Assembly: GCA_025059415.1 (NCBI GenBank)
Contig: JANXDQ010000003.1
Span: forward strand, 18,219-31,793
Direction of reading: 5' to 3'
Length of the DNA stretch: 13,575 nucleotides
DNA from: Aigarchaeota archaeon
Lineage (GTDB): Archaea; Thermoproteota; Nitrososphaeria_A; Caldarchaeales; Wolframiiraptoraceae
A model generated the notes under the pieces. The model was not told the origin of the DNA. It saw only the letters and a program-made list of their open reading frames with translations, and searched no databases. Below are positions 5,875-13,575 of this stretch, one piece after another (position 1 is the first letter of the stretch; each line of letters begins with the position of its first letter). A program made the position numbers and the translations under genes.

Positions 5875-7215
5875 TTAGAGGGCGGGTTTTGTGAAGTTTA
5901 GTTGTTCTATTACTGCATGGGGGGCGTAGACGGGAGTGTCGACCTCCCACCACGTTATCCAGCATCTCTCCTTCCCGAGTTGACGGATGTTCTTGAAGAT
6001 CCTTATCATGTTGTCGCTTATCCTGAGCCTTTTCACGGCGTTCTCTATGCTCCCCCTCCTTATCCTGAGTATGGCGTCTCTGGGGATCGTCGAGAAATCT
6101 CCTGTTTGAAAGTTGTGGTACCTGAGATACCAGTCGTTTGTGACGTATATGCCATCGTCTATCCCCGAGATCAGTTTGTCCAAGTCCTCCCCCGGGCCCT
6201 CGACGATCAGGTTGAATGGCGTGGGCGCGATCAATCCCGCGTTCGCGGTTGTCTCGGTGCCGAATTTCTTTGCCGTGGTCGAGTTATGGAGATAGGTCCT
6301 TAGAACTCCTTTCTCGATTATCACGTTCCTCCTAGTCGGTATTCCCTCATCGTCGAAGGGACAGGAGCCATAGGTCCCGGGGACCGTTGGGTCATCGGCC
6401 AGCGTGAACACTTCTGAGGAAACATTCTCGCCAATTTTCCCGGCCAGAAATGAGAAGCCGGCGTTCACGTAGAATGCTGAGGCGGACCTCCCAACTTCCT
6501 CGACCAGGTTCGCGAATGTCATCGGCCCGAGTAACGCCTCGTAGGTTCCGGGTTCACCCTCGACCGGGTTTAAGGCGAGCTTGGCCAGTTCTCCAGCCCT
6601 CCTCCCAGCCTCCTCTGGCTTGAAGTCTTCTTCCCGCGCCGCGACCGAGACGAGGTGCCCAGTGGCCTCATCTGATGCAAAGGCCCTTATCGATAACTCT
6701 ATGGAGGCGTCTTCGGCCACGCCGTAGGCTCCGCCGCTCGTCCTCAGCCAAGACTTTCCCGAGGAGTAGATTAGGTTTCCAGCAGTCCTCTTAGCTCCCT
6801 CAGATAAAGCGGCGTTCATGGCGGCCTCAACAGCGTCGATTAATCTATCTGGGTCCCCACGTATTTTCTCCGCTCTAAGTAGGCGTCTATCGTATTTGAA
6901 GGGCCCCCTCGGTAGGGGCGCGTAAACATCAGCGGGCTGGCTCATTTTGGCTAATCGAACCGCCTGTTTGACCGCTTCCTCGACGTTCCGGAGAGCCACA
7001 TTGTTGATGGATATCGCCGCCCTCCTCTCCCTTATCGCCACGAATATGCTGACCGTGGCCTCCTCCCTTTCCTCGGCTACCACGACTTCGTTGTTCGCAA
7101 ACTTGATCCTTCTCTCCCGCCCTAGATAGACTTCTGCAACCGCGTCCGTAGCACCCGACTTTAGCGCCCGCGAGACTATGTGTCTTACAAGCCTAGGAGG
7201 CTCCAAGCCGATCAT
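5875..7215 (-). CDS. tldE: TldE/PmbA-type subunit of the TldD-TldE metalloprotease
   Basis: A 446-residue cytosolic protein, close to the 450 of E. coli PmbA. TldD-TldE heterodimers degrade unfolded peptides and mature small modified peptides; the zinc site belongs to TldD. The TldE assignment rests on LVEEVGR (237-243): aligned with the HExxxH zinc helix of TldD, both histidines are replaced, by Val238 and Arg243, while Glu239 remains. Other family segments are GTYEALLGP (223-231), DDPTVPG and PFDDEGIPTRR (about 274-296) and the Gly-rich NAGLIAPTP region (about 325-333). The frame is open to 7386, but the extension is not family-like and would overlap the divergent gene. ATG 7215 fits the family length; ATG 7242 is the alternative and adds nine residues. 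No TldD gene is in the window. Confidence 0.88.
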   Translation of the reverse strand: MIGLEPPRLVRHIVSRALKSGATDAVAEVYLGRERRIKFANNEVVVAEEREEATVSIFVAIRERRAAISINNVALRNVEEAVKQAVRLAKMSQPADVYAPLPRGPFKYDRRLLRAEKIRGDPDRLIDAVEAAMNAALSEGAKRTAGNLIYSSGKSWLRTSGGAYGVAEDASIELSIRAFASDEATGHLVSVAAREEDFKPEEAGRRAGELAKLALNPVEGEPGTYEALLGPMTFANLVEEVGRSASAFYVNAGFSFLAGKIGENVSSEVFTLADDPTVPGTYGSCPFDDEGIPTRRNVIIEKGVLRTYLHNSTTAKKFGTETTANAGLIAPTPFNLIVEGPGEDLDKLISGIDDGIYVTNDWYLRYHNFQTGDFSTIPRDAILRIRRGSIENAVKRLRISDNMIRIFKNIRQLGKERCWITWWEVDTPVYAPHAVIEQLNFTKPAL

Positions 7216-7300
7216 AGAGGAATTTATAGAGGCAATAAACATTGCTCCATCATTTCGGGCACTGGTTTTTAGCCTGCGAGGAGCTAATTTATTTTTGGGA
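7216..7300. promoter_or_regulatory. Divergent promoter region, tldE and kinase-fold gene
   Basis: The 85 bases between the two preferred starts contain A/T blocks usable in both directions. On the plus strand GTTTTTAG (7265-7272) is about 33 bases before ATG 7301. On the minus strand AAAAATAAATTA (7296-7285) and CTAAAAAC (7272-7265) lie upstream of ATG 7242 and 7215. Neither start has an obvious well-spaced ribosome site, so which box serves which gene is unresolved. Confidence 0.4.
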
Positions 7301-8908
7301 ATGATGAACGTGGAGGGCTTCGATGCCGTCTTCAAGGCGCTCCGGGAGATAGAAGTGGACCTTGATCGACTGAGAGCTTTAAGCATTCATGGGGCCGCCG
7401 CGCTTGGCGACGCCGACAAGCCCTCACAGCTCCTGGTGGTCCTCGAGAACTCCCATCCCCTCAGGATCCAGAAGAGAAAGCACCCCCAAATGGACTTAAT
7501 AGTGCTCGTGGGCGAACAAGAACTCCTCGGGGACTGCTCGAGAGAAGAGCTGGGAGGGGCCGCCGCCAGCGCATTTCTCCTGCCTTACACGCCCCTCATT
7601 GCCGCAGACTCCTTGGATGAAATGGATGCGATTTATAAGAAGCATGTGGTATTAGAGGCCCTCCAGAACCTTATCCTAGAGCACAAGCTCGCGTCCACAA
7701 GGCTCCTAATAGACCCAAGGTATTTCCTCTATGATAAACTGAGAAGGCTCTCCACGATGTACCCGCCGATCAGGCCCTACATCGAGGCCTCAATAAAGGG
7801 AGGCCTAAAACGATTCCCTAAGAACACGTTGCGGGGATTTGAGAGAGCGCTCAACGTCCTAGTTGATGAAGGGGTTGTTATCAGAAAGGGTGAAAGTTAC
7901 TCGCCATCCGAGAAATTCGTCAGGGAGGTTTTATCCAAGAAATCCATTTACACGAAGTTTTCAGGGGAACTGGAGCACGTGTTTAGGCTATATCTGAGCG
8001 CCGGGCTTTCCTCACCATTGGAGTCCATTAAAGACCTAGGATTGGATCTGGGCATGCTTAGGCCTGTTAAGATTCCCGAACCATCCGAGATGATAATGAT
8101 TGAGACCTCACTCGGCCCCCAGCCCCTCCTCATCGACCTCGGCATAAGGCAGTTCATTGAGATGATTTACGGCATAAGGGGAGGCAAAGTGGAATTGAAG
8201 AAGGCCGCGGGCGTGTTAAATTCAGCTTATATCGCAAGGGTTAGTATGGAAGACGGAGAACTGAAGATATTCGTGAAGAAGTATCTCAACTGGACCGACT
8301 TCAAGTGGTTTGTTGCTTGGCTTTGGTCGGTGGGGGTAAAGAACTTCTCCCTCCTCGCCTCAATCAGGTTAAGCAATGAAATATACTTCATCAACAAACT
8401 CCTAGATCTGGAGTTCAACGTCCCCGAGATATTGCATGTCAACTGGCCGAAGAAGATACTCTTCCAGAAATTCATCGAGGGAAGGAACTTCATGAGCATC
8501 CTGACTTCGAAGTTAAAGGTGGATGAACTCGAGGAGAAAAGTAGGAATGTTGGGCGATTGCTTGGAAGACTCCATCGAAATGGCATATCCATGGGCGACT
8601 GCAACCCCTTTAACATAATTTTCTCGAACAATGGAGAGATATATCTTGTGGATCTAGAGCAGTGCTCCTACGAGGAATCTTTTTCATGGGACCTCGCAGA
8701 AATGATCTTCTATACCTGCCATTACCTAAATGTAGACCTTGCGGAGAAATTTGGATGCAGCTTGGTGGAGGCCTATCTGGAAGAGGGACGGGTTGAAGAC
8801 GTCGTCGAGGCCATGGATCTGAAGTATTCCAGGATCTTCGCCCCCCTGACGCCTCCCTGGGTCCAGGCAAGGATTAGAGAAGCTATCTTAAGGGAGATAA
8901 GGAGATAG
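7301..8908 (+). CDS. Multidomain protein with divergent Bud32/KdkA-like kinase domain
   Basis: 535 residues, soluble. The C-terminal ~240 residues read as a small kinase fold: a candidate ATP-binding Lys326/327 in KIFVKKYLNW, a helix-C glutamate Glu360 in RLSNEIYFI, a hinge-like LFQKFIEGRNF (387-397), the catalytic loop MGDCNPFN (431-438; Asp433, Asn438), and DLEQ (451-454) in place of DFG. This resembles Bud32, RIO or KdkA kinases rather than eukaryotic protein kinases. Residues 170-210 (FERALNVLVDEGVV then YSPSEKFV) look like a winged helix. Residues 1-165 form an alpha/beta region (SIHGAAALG, LLVVLEN, MDLIVLV) that might be a degenerate nucleotidyltransferase; this is weak. ATG 7301 follows an A/T-rich stretch; upstream in-frame starts run into tldE. 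The substrate is unknown. The methyltransferase gene starts 28 nt downstream. Confidence 0.7.
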   Translation: MMNVEGFDAVFKALREIEVDLDRLRALSIHGAAALGDADKPSQLLVVLENSHPLRIQKRKHPQMDLIVLVGEQELLGDCSREELGGAAASAFLLPYTPLIAADSLDEMDAIYKKHVVLEALQNLILEHKLASTRLLIDPRYFLYDKLRRLSTMYPPIRPYIEASIKGGLKRFPKNTLRGFERALNVLVDEGVVIRKGESYSPSEKFVREVLSKKSIYTKFSGELEHVFRLYLSAGLSSPLESIKDLGLDLGMLRPVKIPEPSEMIMIETSLGPQPLLIDLGIRQFIEMIYGIRGGKVELKKAAGVLNSAYIARVSMEDGELKIFVKKYLNWTDFKWFVAWLWSVGVKNFSLLASIRLSNEIYFINKLLDLEFNVPEILHVNWPKKILFQKFIEGRNFMSILTSKLKVDELEEKSRNVGRLLGRLHRNGISMGDCNPFNIIFSNNGEIYLVDLEQCSYEESFSWDLAEMIFYTCHYLNVDLAEKFGCSLVEAYLEEGRVEDVVEAMDLKYSRIFAPLTPPWVQARIREAILREIRR

Positions 8909-8936
8909 CATCGTGGGCGGGGCTTGGGATTAAAGC

Positions 8937-9620
8937 TTGAGACAACTACTCGAGTACGATGTCAGGGGGGTTAACATAAAGCTGTATAAGGATCTCAAGG
9001 TGTATCCGCCATCAACCGCCACTCTACTCATCGCGGAATACTTGGAGAATCTCGAGGACAGGTATATTCTCGATCTCGGGACGGGGTCCGGATTCCTCGC
9101 AATCCTCGCATCAAAACTGGGAGCAAGAAAAGTCATCGCGACCGACATTTCGCCGCGAGCTCTAGAGAGGGCGCGGGAAAATGCGCGCCTGAATCGCGTG
9201 GAGAACGTTGAATTCAGGCTTGGAGACCTCTATGACCCTGTCAAGGGCGAGAGTTTTGACTTGATAATCTGTAATCCGCCGATGACGCCGTCAAAAACCC
9301 CGGTCCCAAGGTATACGTGGGGAGGAATAGATGGACGAGCCATTCTAGATAGGGTGATTAAAGGAGCCCCCAAATACCTCAATAAAAATGGAAGATTGAT
9401 GATCTCCGTGATCTCGCTCGCGGGGATAAGTGAGTCGGCGAGATTAATGGAATCCGTGGGGCTGATACCTAAGGTCTTAGACTACTGTACCCATCCCTTT
9501 GGAAAGCGGCTTATGAAACTAATTGACTACTTAAAAAATCTCCCAAACGCGGATTATGTTTTCGATGGCGTCGGGAGACCTTGCTGGCGACTCGTCGTAT
9601 TTGAGGCTGTTAAGATCTGA
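8937..9620 (+). CDS. HemK/PrmC-like SAM-dependent methyltransferase
   Basis: A 227-residue class I methyltransferase. YPPSTATLLIAE (23-34) is the region before motif I typical of HemK/small-domain methyltransferases. ILDLGTGSGFLAI (44-56) binds S-adenosylmethionine, Asp70 in ATDIS is the ribose-binding acidic residue, and NPPM (113-116) is the N-methylating motif, with Met where NPPY has Tyr. Possible targets are the glutamine of a release factor (PrmC/Mtq2-like), or RNA; the sequence does not decide. TTG 8937 is the first possible start because TAA precedes it at 8931-8933; there is no strong ribosome site. It is 28 nt behind the kinase-fold gene and probably co-transcribed. Its last 11 bases overlap the 3' end of the convergent aminotransferase gene. 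Confidence 0.85.
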   Translation: MRQLLEYDVRGVNIKLYKDLKVYPPSTATLLIAEYLENLEDRYILDLGTGSGFLAILASKLGARKVIATDISPRALERARENARLNRVENVEFRLGDLYDPVKGESFDLIICNPPMTPSKTPVPRYTWGGIDGRAILDRVIKGAPKYLNKNGRLMISVISLAGISESARLMESVGLIPKVLDYCTHPFGKRLMKLIDYLKNLPNADYVFDGVGRPCWRLVVFEAVKI

Positions 9621-10809
9621 ATATCTCATCTAGGGCTTGCTTCAGCCGCTTCGTTCCCTCAATTATATTCTCCTCCAGCGTCGTAAATGTCATCCTCATG
9701 AACCCCTCTCCATAAGATCCAAAGGCACTTCCATGGAGGAATGCTACACCATACTTCTCGATGAGCATTTGGATGAATTGCTCAGATTTCATACCCAACC
9801 TCTCCAAGGCCTTCCTAATATCTATCATGAGGGAGAACGCGCCGAGAGGCTTCACGAATCTTATCACATCAATTTCTGAAAGACTTTTAATTGCTATATT
9901 CCTAAGCCTTTCATATTCCTTGATCATTTGGGATACCGGCTCCTGTGGCCCCTTGAGGGCCGCGAGTGCCGCCCACTGGGAGATCGAGCTCGGACAGGAC
10001 GTCATGACGTTGAGGAGCTTGATCACCTGCTGTGTTATCTCCTTCGGGGTCAACGCGTATCCCACCCGCCATCCGGTCATAGCATACCTCTTCGAAAAGC
10101 CGTCCGCGATGATTATCCGATCAAGGCTTCCCTTGATTTCAAGGGGCGAGTGGTGTTTTTCACCATCGAAGATTATTGGACGGTAGATCTCGTCGGAAAG
10201 TATGTAGAATCCATAATCCTCTGAGAGTTCTACTAAGGCTTTCACTTCATTCTTATTCGCTATTGATCCACATGGGTTCTCCGGCGTATTGATCATTAGA
10301 AGCTTGGTCTTAGGAGTAATCAACTCCGCGACTTCTTCCACATTTATCCTGAAATTGTTTTCAATGCTCAGTTTGTATGGTATGGGTTTTCCGCCGGCGA
10401 GGCATATCGCAGCCTCATATCCGGGGTAGCCGGGGTCGGGATAAAGAACTTCATCCCCTTCATCGACTATTGAGAGGGTGGCTGCGAGAACCGCCTGCTT
10501 GCATCCATTCGTAACGACGACATTCTTATCCCAATCGACATCGACCCCATAATCTATCTTAACACTTTCCGCTATTGCCTCTCTGAGCTCCTGCATCCCT
10601 GGGGTGGGAGTATAATGCGTCTCTCCCCGCCTTATCGCCTCTACGGCCGCCTCCTTGATATGTTCCGGGGTATCAAAGCAGGTATCCCCTATTTCTAGGT
10701 GGATGATTTTTCGCCCGGCGGCTTCAACCTTCTTTGCGACTTCTAAGATTACAAATGCCGCCTCCGCCTTGACGCCTTTAATCCTCTTTGGAACCCCGTA
10801 GAGCCCCAT
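9610..10809 (-). CDS. PLP-dependent class I/II aminotransferase (aspartate aminotransferase family)
   Basis: A 399-residue fold-type I transaminase. It shows the N-terminal IHLEIGDTCFDTPEHI segment (36-51), HYTPTPGMQELREAIA (65-80), the NTPENPCG loop (174-181; Asn178 contacts PLP, and the usual NPTG Thr is Cys), SDEIY (205-209; Asp206, Tyr209), the Schiff-base lysine Lys240 in GFSKRYAMTGWRVGY (Arg248), and Arg372, equivalent to the substrate carboxylate arginine. The amino donor cannot be fixed: aspartate, alanine and aromatic aminotransferases share this architecture. Activity is cytosolic. ATG 10809 is supported by a TATA-like sequence about 32 bases upstream and a nearly absent leader. It is transcribed alone, divergent from gatD, and converges on the methyltransferase with an 11-base overlap. 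Confidence 0.92.
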   Translation of the reverse strand: MGLYGVPKRIKGVKAEAAFVILEVAKKVEAAGRKIIHLEIGDTCFDTPEHIKEAAVEAIRRGETHYTPTPGMQELREAIAESVKIDYGVDVDWDKNVVVTNGCKQAVLAATLSIVDEGDEVLYPDPGYPGYEAAICLAGGKPIPYKLSIENNFRINVEEVAELITPKTKLLMINTPENPCGSIANKNEVKALVELSEDYGFYILSDEIYRPIIFDGEKHHSPLEIKGSLDRIIIADGFSKRYAMTGWRVGYALTPKEITQQVIKLLNVMTSCPSSISQWAALAALKGPQEPVSQMIKEYERLRNIAIKSLSEIDVIRFVKPLGAFSLMIDIRKALERLGMKSEQFIQMLIEKYGVAFLHGSAFGSYGEGFMRMTFTTLEENIIEGTKRLKQALDEIFRS

Positions 10810-10836
10810 GTTTTAAACTTAAAACGTGAAGAAGTT

Positions 10837-10845
10837 GCTTAAAAG
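10837..10845 (-). promoter_or_regulatory. TATA box for the aminotransferase gene
   Basis: CTTTTAAGC on the minus strand is centred about 32 bases before ATG 10809. A transcript starting 27 bases downstream would begin near 10814, leaving a leader of about five bases. This agrees with the absence of a ribosome site. Confidence 0.42.
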
Positions 10846-10903
10846 TTCGACGGCGAAAAATGCGCCTACATGGTCGGCAGAACCTCAATTACATCTTAAA
10901 GCC

Positions 10904-10930
10904 TTTAATATCTAGTTTGGAGGAGTGAGG
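10904..10930 (+). promoter_or_regulatory. gatD TATA candidate (10904-10911) and ribosome site (10919-10930)
   Basis: TTTAATAT is centred 27 bases before GTG 10935, which would give a leaderless mRNA. GGAGGAGTGAGG at 10919-10930 is at the same time a strong Shine-Dalgarno-like sequence. The two cannot both be used by one transcript. A second box, ATCTTAAAG at 10893-10901, predicts a start near 10923, within the purine tract. Confidence 0.4.
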
Positions 10931-10934
10931 GGCT

Positions 10935-12260
10935 GTGAGTATCAACGAGGGGCTTCAAGGATACTCGGGAAGGACAAGAAGGCTTTTGGAAGAGGTTGGC
11001 GCGGAGATCGGGGATGAGGTCGAGGTCAGGGCCGGGGAGAGGGCATATCGGGGTATTTTGATGGCGAGATACGAGCTCGCCGACCCCGATTACGTGGTCA
11101 TAAAACTCCCAAATGGCTACAACATCGGGATTCACATCTCGGATGTGAGGGAGGTGAGGAAAATCGCGTCGGCGAAGAAGCCGCGCTTCGCTCCCCCACC
11201 ACGTCCACCATCAAAGCCCGGGTTACCGAAGGTCATGGTCATGAGTACCGGGGGGACTATAGCGAGTAGGGTAGATTATCGAACAGGCGGTGTTAGGGCC
11301 GCGATGACCGCCGAGGACCTGTTATCCATAGTCCCGGAGCTATCGGACATCGCCGACCTAGATGCCAAGATACTCTTCTCGCTCTTCAGCGAGAACCTGA
11401 CACCAAGTCACTGGGATGAGATAGCTAAGGAAGTTGATAGGCTGATTAGAGGGGGATTTGAGGGGGTCGTGATAACGCATGGAACGGATACGATGGGGTA
11501 TTCTGCGGCCGCCCTCAGCTTCGCCCTCCAAAAACCACCAATACCAATAGTCTTCGTGGGAGCGCAGAGATCATCTGATAGGCCCTCCAGCGACGCGGCA
11601 ACCAACTTGATCGCGGCCGTGAAGGTCGCGGGGCACGCACCATTCGCGGAGGTCTGTGTGGCGATGCATGCGTGGCACTCGGACAACGTCATCGCGGTTC
11701 ATAGGGGGACTAGAGTGAGAAAACTCCACACTAGTAGTAGGGATGCCTTCAAGTCCGTTAACGCCGAGCCGATAGCATATGTAATGGATGGAGAATTAAA
11801 GGTGAACGCCCGGAACCTTAACCCAAGGGGCTCCGACGACTACTCATTCAAACCCGGATTCTCCTCAAAAGCCGCGCTTGTCAAATTTTACCCGGGGATG
11901 CCGGCGGAGATCCTCGAATTTCTAGTCGAATCGGGTTACAGGGGCATCATCCTGGAGGGAACGGGGTTGGGCCACGTAGCCTCATCTTTCATACCGAGGG
12001 TCAGGCAACTCATCGAAGAGGGCGTATTCTTCGGGATGACGTCACAATGCATTTACGGCAGAGCGAATATGCGGGTTTACGAAACGGGTAGGGATCTTCT
12101 GAAAGCGGGAGTCGTATCCCTTGATGACATGTTGCCGGAGACGGCCTATGTTAAGCTCTCCTGGGCCCTTGCACATGCCGGAGACCTGGAGGAAGTCAGA
12201 GAACTCATGCTCACTCAGATTGCCGGGGAAATTGGAAACCGAAGCATGGCGAGTGGGTGA
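10935..12260 (+). CDS. gatD: Glu-tRNA(Gln) amidotransferase subunit D
   Basis: With GatE it converts glutamyl-tRNA(Gln) to glutaminyl-tRNA(Gln) in archaea; GatD is the asparaginase-like subunit that releases ammonia. The 441 residues divide into an SH3-like N-terminal domain (about 22-76), a proline-rich linker (83-96), and an L-asparaginase fold. Catalytic residues are visible: Thr108 in STGGTIAS, Thr184 and Asp185 in THGTDTM, and Lys230 in AAVKVAGH. FVGAQRSSDRPSSDA (207-221) is also typical. The start is GTG 10935, preceded by GGAGGAGTGAGG. gatE begins seven bases after its stop, so the two subunits are made from one message. The gene is exclusive to archaea in this form and is the best taxonomic marker here. 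Confidence 0.97.
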   Translation: MSINEGLQGYSGRTRRLLEEVGAEIGDEVEVRAGERAYRGILMARYELADPDYVVIKLPNGYNIGIHISDVREVRKIASAKKPRFAPPPRPPSKPGLPKVMVMSTGGTIASRVDYRTGGVRAAMTAEDLLSIVPELSDIADLDAKILFSLFSENLTPSHWDEIAKEVDRLIRGGFEGVVITHGTDTMGYSAAALSFALQKPPIPIVFVGAQRSSDRPSSDAATNLIAAVKVAGHAPFAEVCVAMHAWHSDNVIAVHRGTRVRKLHTSSRDAFKSVNAEPIAYVMDGELKVNARNLNPRGSDDYSFKPGFSSKAALVKFYPGMPAEILEFLVESGYRGIILEGTGLGHVASSFIPRVRQLIEEGVFFGMTSQCIYGRANMRVYETGRDLLKAGVVSLDDMLPETAYVKLSWALAHAGDLEEVRELMLTQIAGEIGNRSMASG

Positions 12261-12267
12261 CGTATAC

Positions 12268-13575
12268 ATGAAGATCGATTATGGATCGGTTGGATTAAAG
12301 GTCGGTTTAGAGATTCATAGGCAGCTCGATACCGCGAGGAAGCTCTTCTGCAACTGTCCCACGAATCCTGTTGAGGGTGGGCGTGAGGTGACATTCGTCA
12401 GGTGGCTTAGGGAGGCTCAAAGCGAGTTTGGAGAAGTGGATCCCGCGGCAGTCTTCGAGGCGAGGAAGAGGAGGAAAATAGTCTATCACGCCGACACTGA
12501 GAATACGTGTCTCGTCGAGATGGATGAGGAGCCACCACATGACTTGAACTGGGAGGCGGTTGAGATCGCCTTAACAGCCGCTCTCCTGATGAACGCTAAG
12601 CCCGTCAACGAGGTACACGTGATGCGTAAGATAGTCATAGATGGATCGAACACGACCGGCTTCCAGCGGACCTGCGTCATAGCCATGGACGGCGAGATAG
12701 AAGTTGAGGGAAAAAGGATACATGTCCAGACGATAACGTTGGAAGAGGATGCGGCGAGGATAATCGAGCAGAGGCCGCAGGAGGTCCACTATGATCTCAG
12801 GAGGCTCGGGATACCGCTGATCGAAGTCTCGACGGCGCCGGTGATCTCGTCGCCCGAGGAAGCGTATAAGGTGGCGTACGCGATTGGGAGGATTCTTAGG
12901 GCCACGGGAAAGGTAAAGCGCGGCATAGGAACAGTCCGCCAAGACTTGAACATCTCAATCGAGGGCGGCGCCTTGATAGAGATAAAGGGGGTCCAAGAAC
13001 TCGACCTGCTACCAAAGGTCATCGAGCTGGAAGTGCTCAGGCAACTCCACCTCCTCCGGATTAGGGACGAGTTGAGGAGGCGCGGCGTCACCGAGGAGGA
13101 CGTGAGGAATGAGCCGATAAGGGACATAACATCGATCTTCGCGAAGACTAGGTCGAAGATAATCGAGAATAAGATCCGGCAGGGCGGAGTCGTATACGCG
13201 CTCAAGCTAGAGGGGTTCGGCGGACTTTTAGGGCTAGAAGCCGCCCCCGGAATAAGGTTAGGTGCGGAGCTCTCCGGCAGGGCGAGGGCGTGGTCGGAGG
13301 TCGAGGGAATATTCCACACAGACGAGCTCCCGGGCTATGGGATCTCCGAAGAGGAGGTCAAAGAGTTGAGGAGGGCCATGGGGGCAGGCGACCTTGATGT
13401 CGTCGTGCTCGTCGCCTCAGATCCGGAAAGAGCCCGAGATGCCTTGGAAAGGGTTAGGGAGCGCGCGATCGAGGCGCTATACGGCGTCCCCTCGGAGACC
13501 AGGGGCGCTAGACCCGATGGAACTACCATATACCTGCGGCCGAGGCCTGGGGCAGCTCGGATGTACCCGGAGACT
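12268..13575 (+). CDS. gatE: Glu-tRNA(Gln) amidotransferase subunit E, 3' end outside window
   Basis: GatE activates the tRNA-bound glutamate by phosphorylation and transfers ammonia from GatD. 436 codons are present and the frame is open at the edge; complete GatE has about 620-635 residues. Visible are VGLEIHRQLD (12-21), LFCNCP (26-31), TCLVEMDEEPPH (80-91), the MRKIVIDGSNTTGFQRT core (119-135), TLEEDAAR (157-164), LGIPLIEVSTAP (180-191), KRGIGTVRQDLN (217-228) and IKGVQELD (239-246). From about residue 272 the sequence enters the AspRS-like GAD insertion that distinguishes GatE from bacterial GatB; GARMYPET closes the window. The missing part should hold the rest of the cradle and the helical YqeY-like tail. 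It starts at ATG 12268, seven bases behind gatD, without a strong ribosome site of its own. Confidence 0.97.
   Translation, partial: MKIDYGSVGLKVGLEIHRQLDTARKLFCNCPTNPVEGGREVTFVRWLREAQSEFGEVDPAAVFEARKRRKIVYHADTENTCLVEMDEEPPHDLNWEAVEIALTAALLMNAKPVNEVHVMRKIVIDGSNTTGFQRTCVIAMDGEIEVEGKRIHVQTITLEEDAARIIEQRPQEVHYDLRRLGIPLIEVSTAPVISSPEEAYKVAYAIGRILRATGKVKRGIGTVRQDLNISIEGGALIEIKGVQELDLLPKVIELEVLRQLHLLRIRDELRRRGVTEEDVRNEPIRDITSIFAKTRSKIIENKIRQGGVVYALKLEGFGGLLGLEAAPGIRLGAELSGRARAWSEVEGIFHTDELPGYGISEEEVKELRRAMGAGDLDVVVLVASDPERARDALERVRERAIEALYGVPSETRGARPDGTTIYLRPRPGAARMYPET

Noticed and set aside
7178..7300. Upstream extension of the kinase-fold gene
   Set aside because: It runs over the start of tldE and translates to sequence that is the complement of conserved tldE codons; ATG 7301 is the first start clear of it.
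7216..7386. N-terminal extension of TldE on the minus strand
   Set aside because: Ser/Arg/Lys-rich residues outside the family; it would overlap the 5' end of the divergent kinase-fold gene by more than 80 bases.
12571..13529. Long minus-strand frames opposite gatE
   Set aside because: Shadows of the well-conserved gatE frame, which is simply open past the window edge.
1..13575. CRISPR array, insertion sequence, integrase or defence island
   Set aside because: No regularly spaced repeats, terminal inverted repeats, transposase, integrase or nuclease genes seen on either strand.

Overview
The window is archaeal chromosome. The clearest evidence is the gatD-gatE pair for archaeal Glu-tRNA(Gln) amidotransferase. 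It is supported by a tRNA-Ser gene with an intron in the anticodon loop, a dual-specificity glucose/mannose-6-phosphate isomerase, a TldE-type protein, and TATA boxes placed so that several genes look leaderless. Roughly half the bases are G or C and several start codons are GTG or TTG. A TACK-type lineage (Thermoproteota, Korarchaeota or Bathyarchaeia-like) is my inference; nothing here fixes the genus.

Layout. At the left edge is the first 20 codons of an unidentified leftward gene (1-60), preceded in the same direction by a DUF3786 protein (93-749). Reading right from 883 is a tightly overlapped three-gene operon: a CinA-like MoCF-domain protein, a bifunctional phosphoglucose/phosphomannose isomerase, and a SpoIIM-family membrane protein. 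Next come tRNA-Ser(CGA) with a 28-nt intron, about 360 bases with no recognisable gene, and a CPBP membrane protease. A leftward block follows: a group A (bacterial-type) 6-phosphofructokinase downstream of tRNA-Thr(GGU), and a TldE/PmbA protein. Divergent from tldE is a large protein (about 535 aa) with a divergent Bud32/KdkA-like kinase domain at its C-terminus and an uncharacterised N-terminal half. A HemK-like methyltransferase lies just behind it. A class I aminotransferase converges on the methyltransferase with overlapping 3' ends. The right end holds gatD and the 5' two thirds of gatE, which leaves the window.

How they fit together. Two successive steps of upper glycolysis are encoded within 4 kb (isomerase: glucose-6-P to fructose-6-P; PfkA: fructose-6-P to fructose-1,6-bisphosphate), which suggests a classical Embden-Meyerhof route rather than an ADP-dependent archaeal kinase. 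GatDE, two tRNAs and the methyltransferase are translation-related. The least understood item is the kinase-fold fusion at 7301-8908. No CRISPR array, transposon, integrase or phage gene was seen, and most of the window is ordinary housekeeping DNA.
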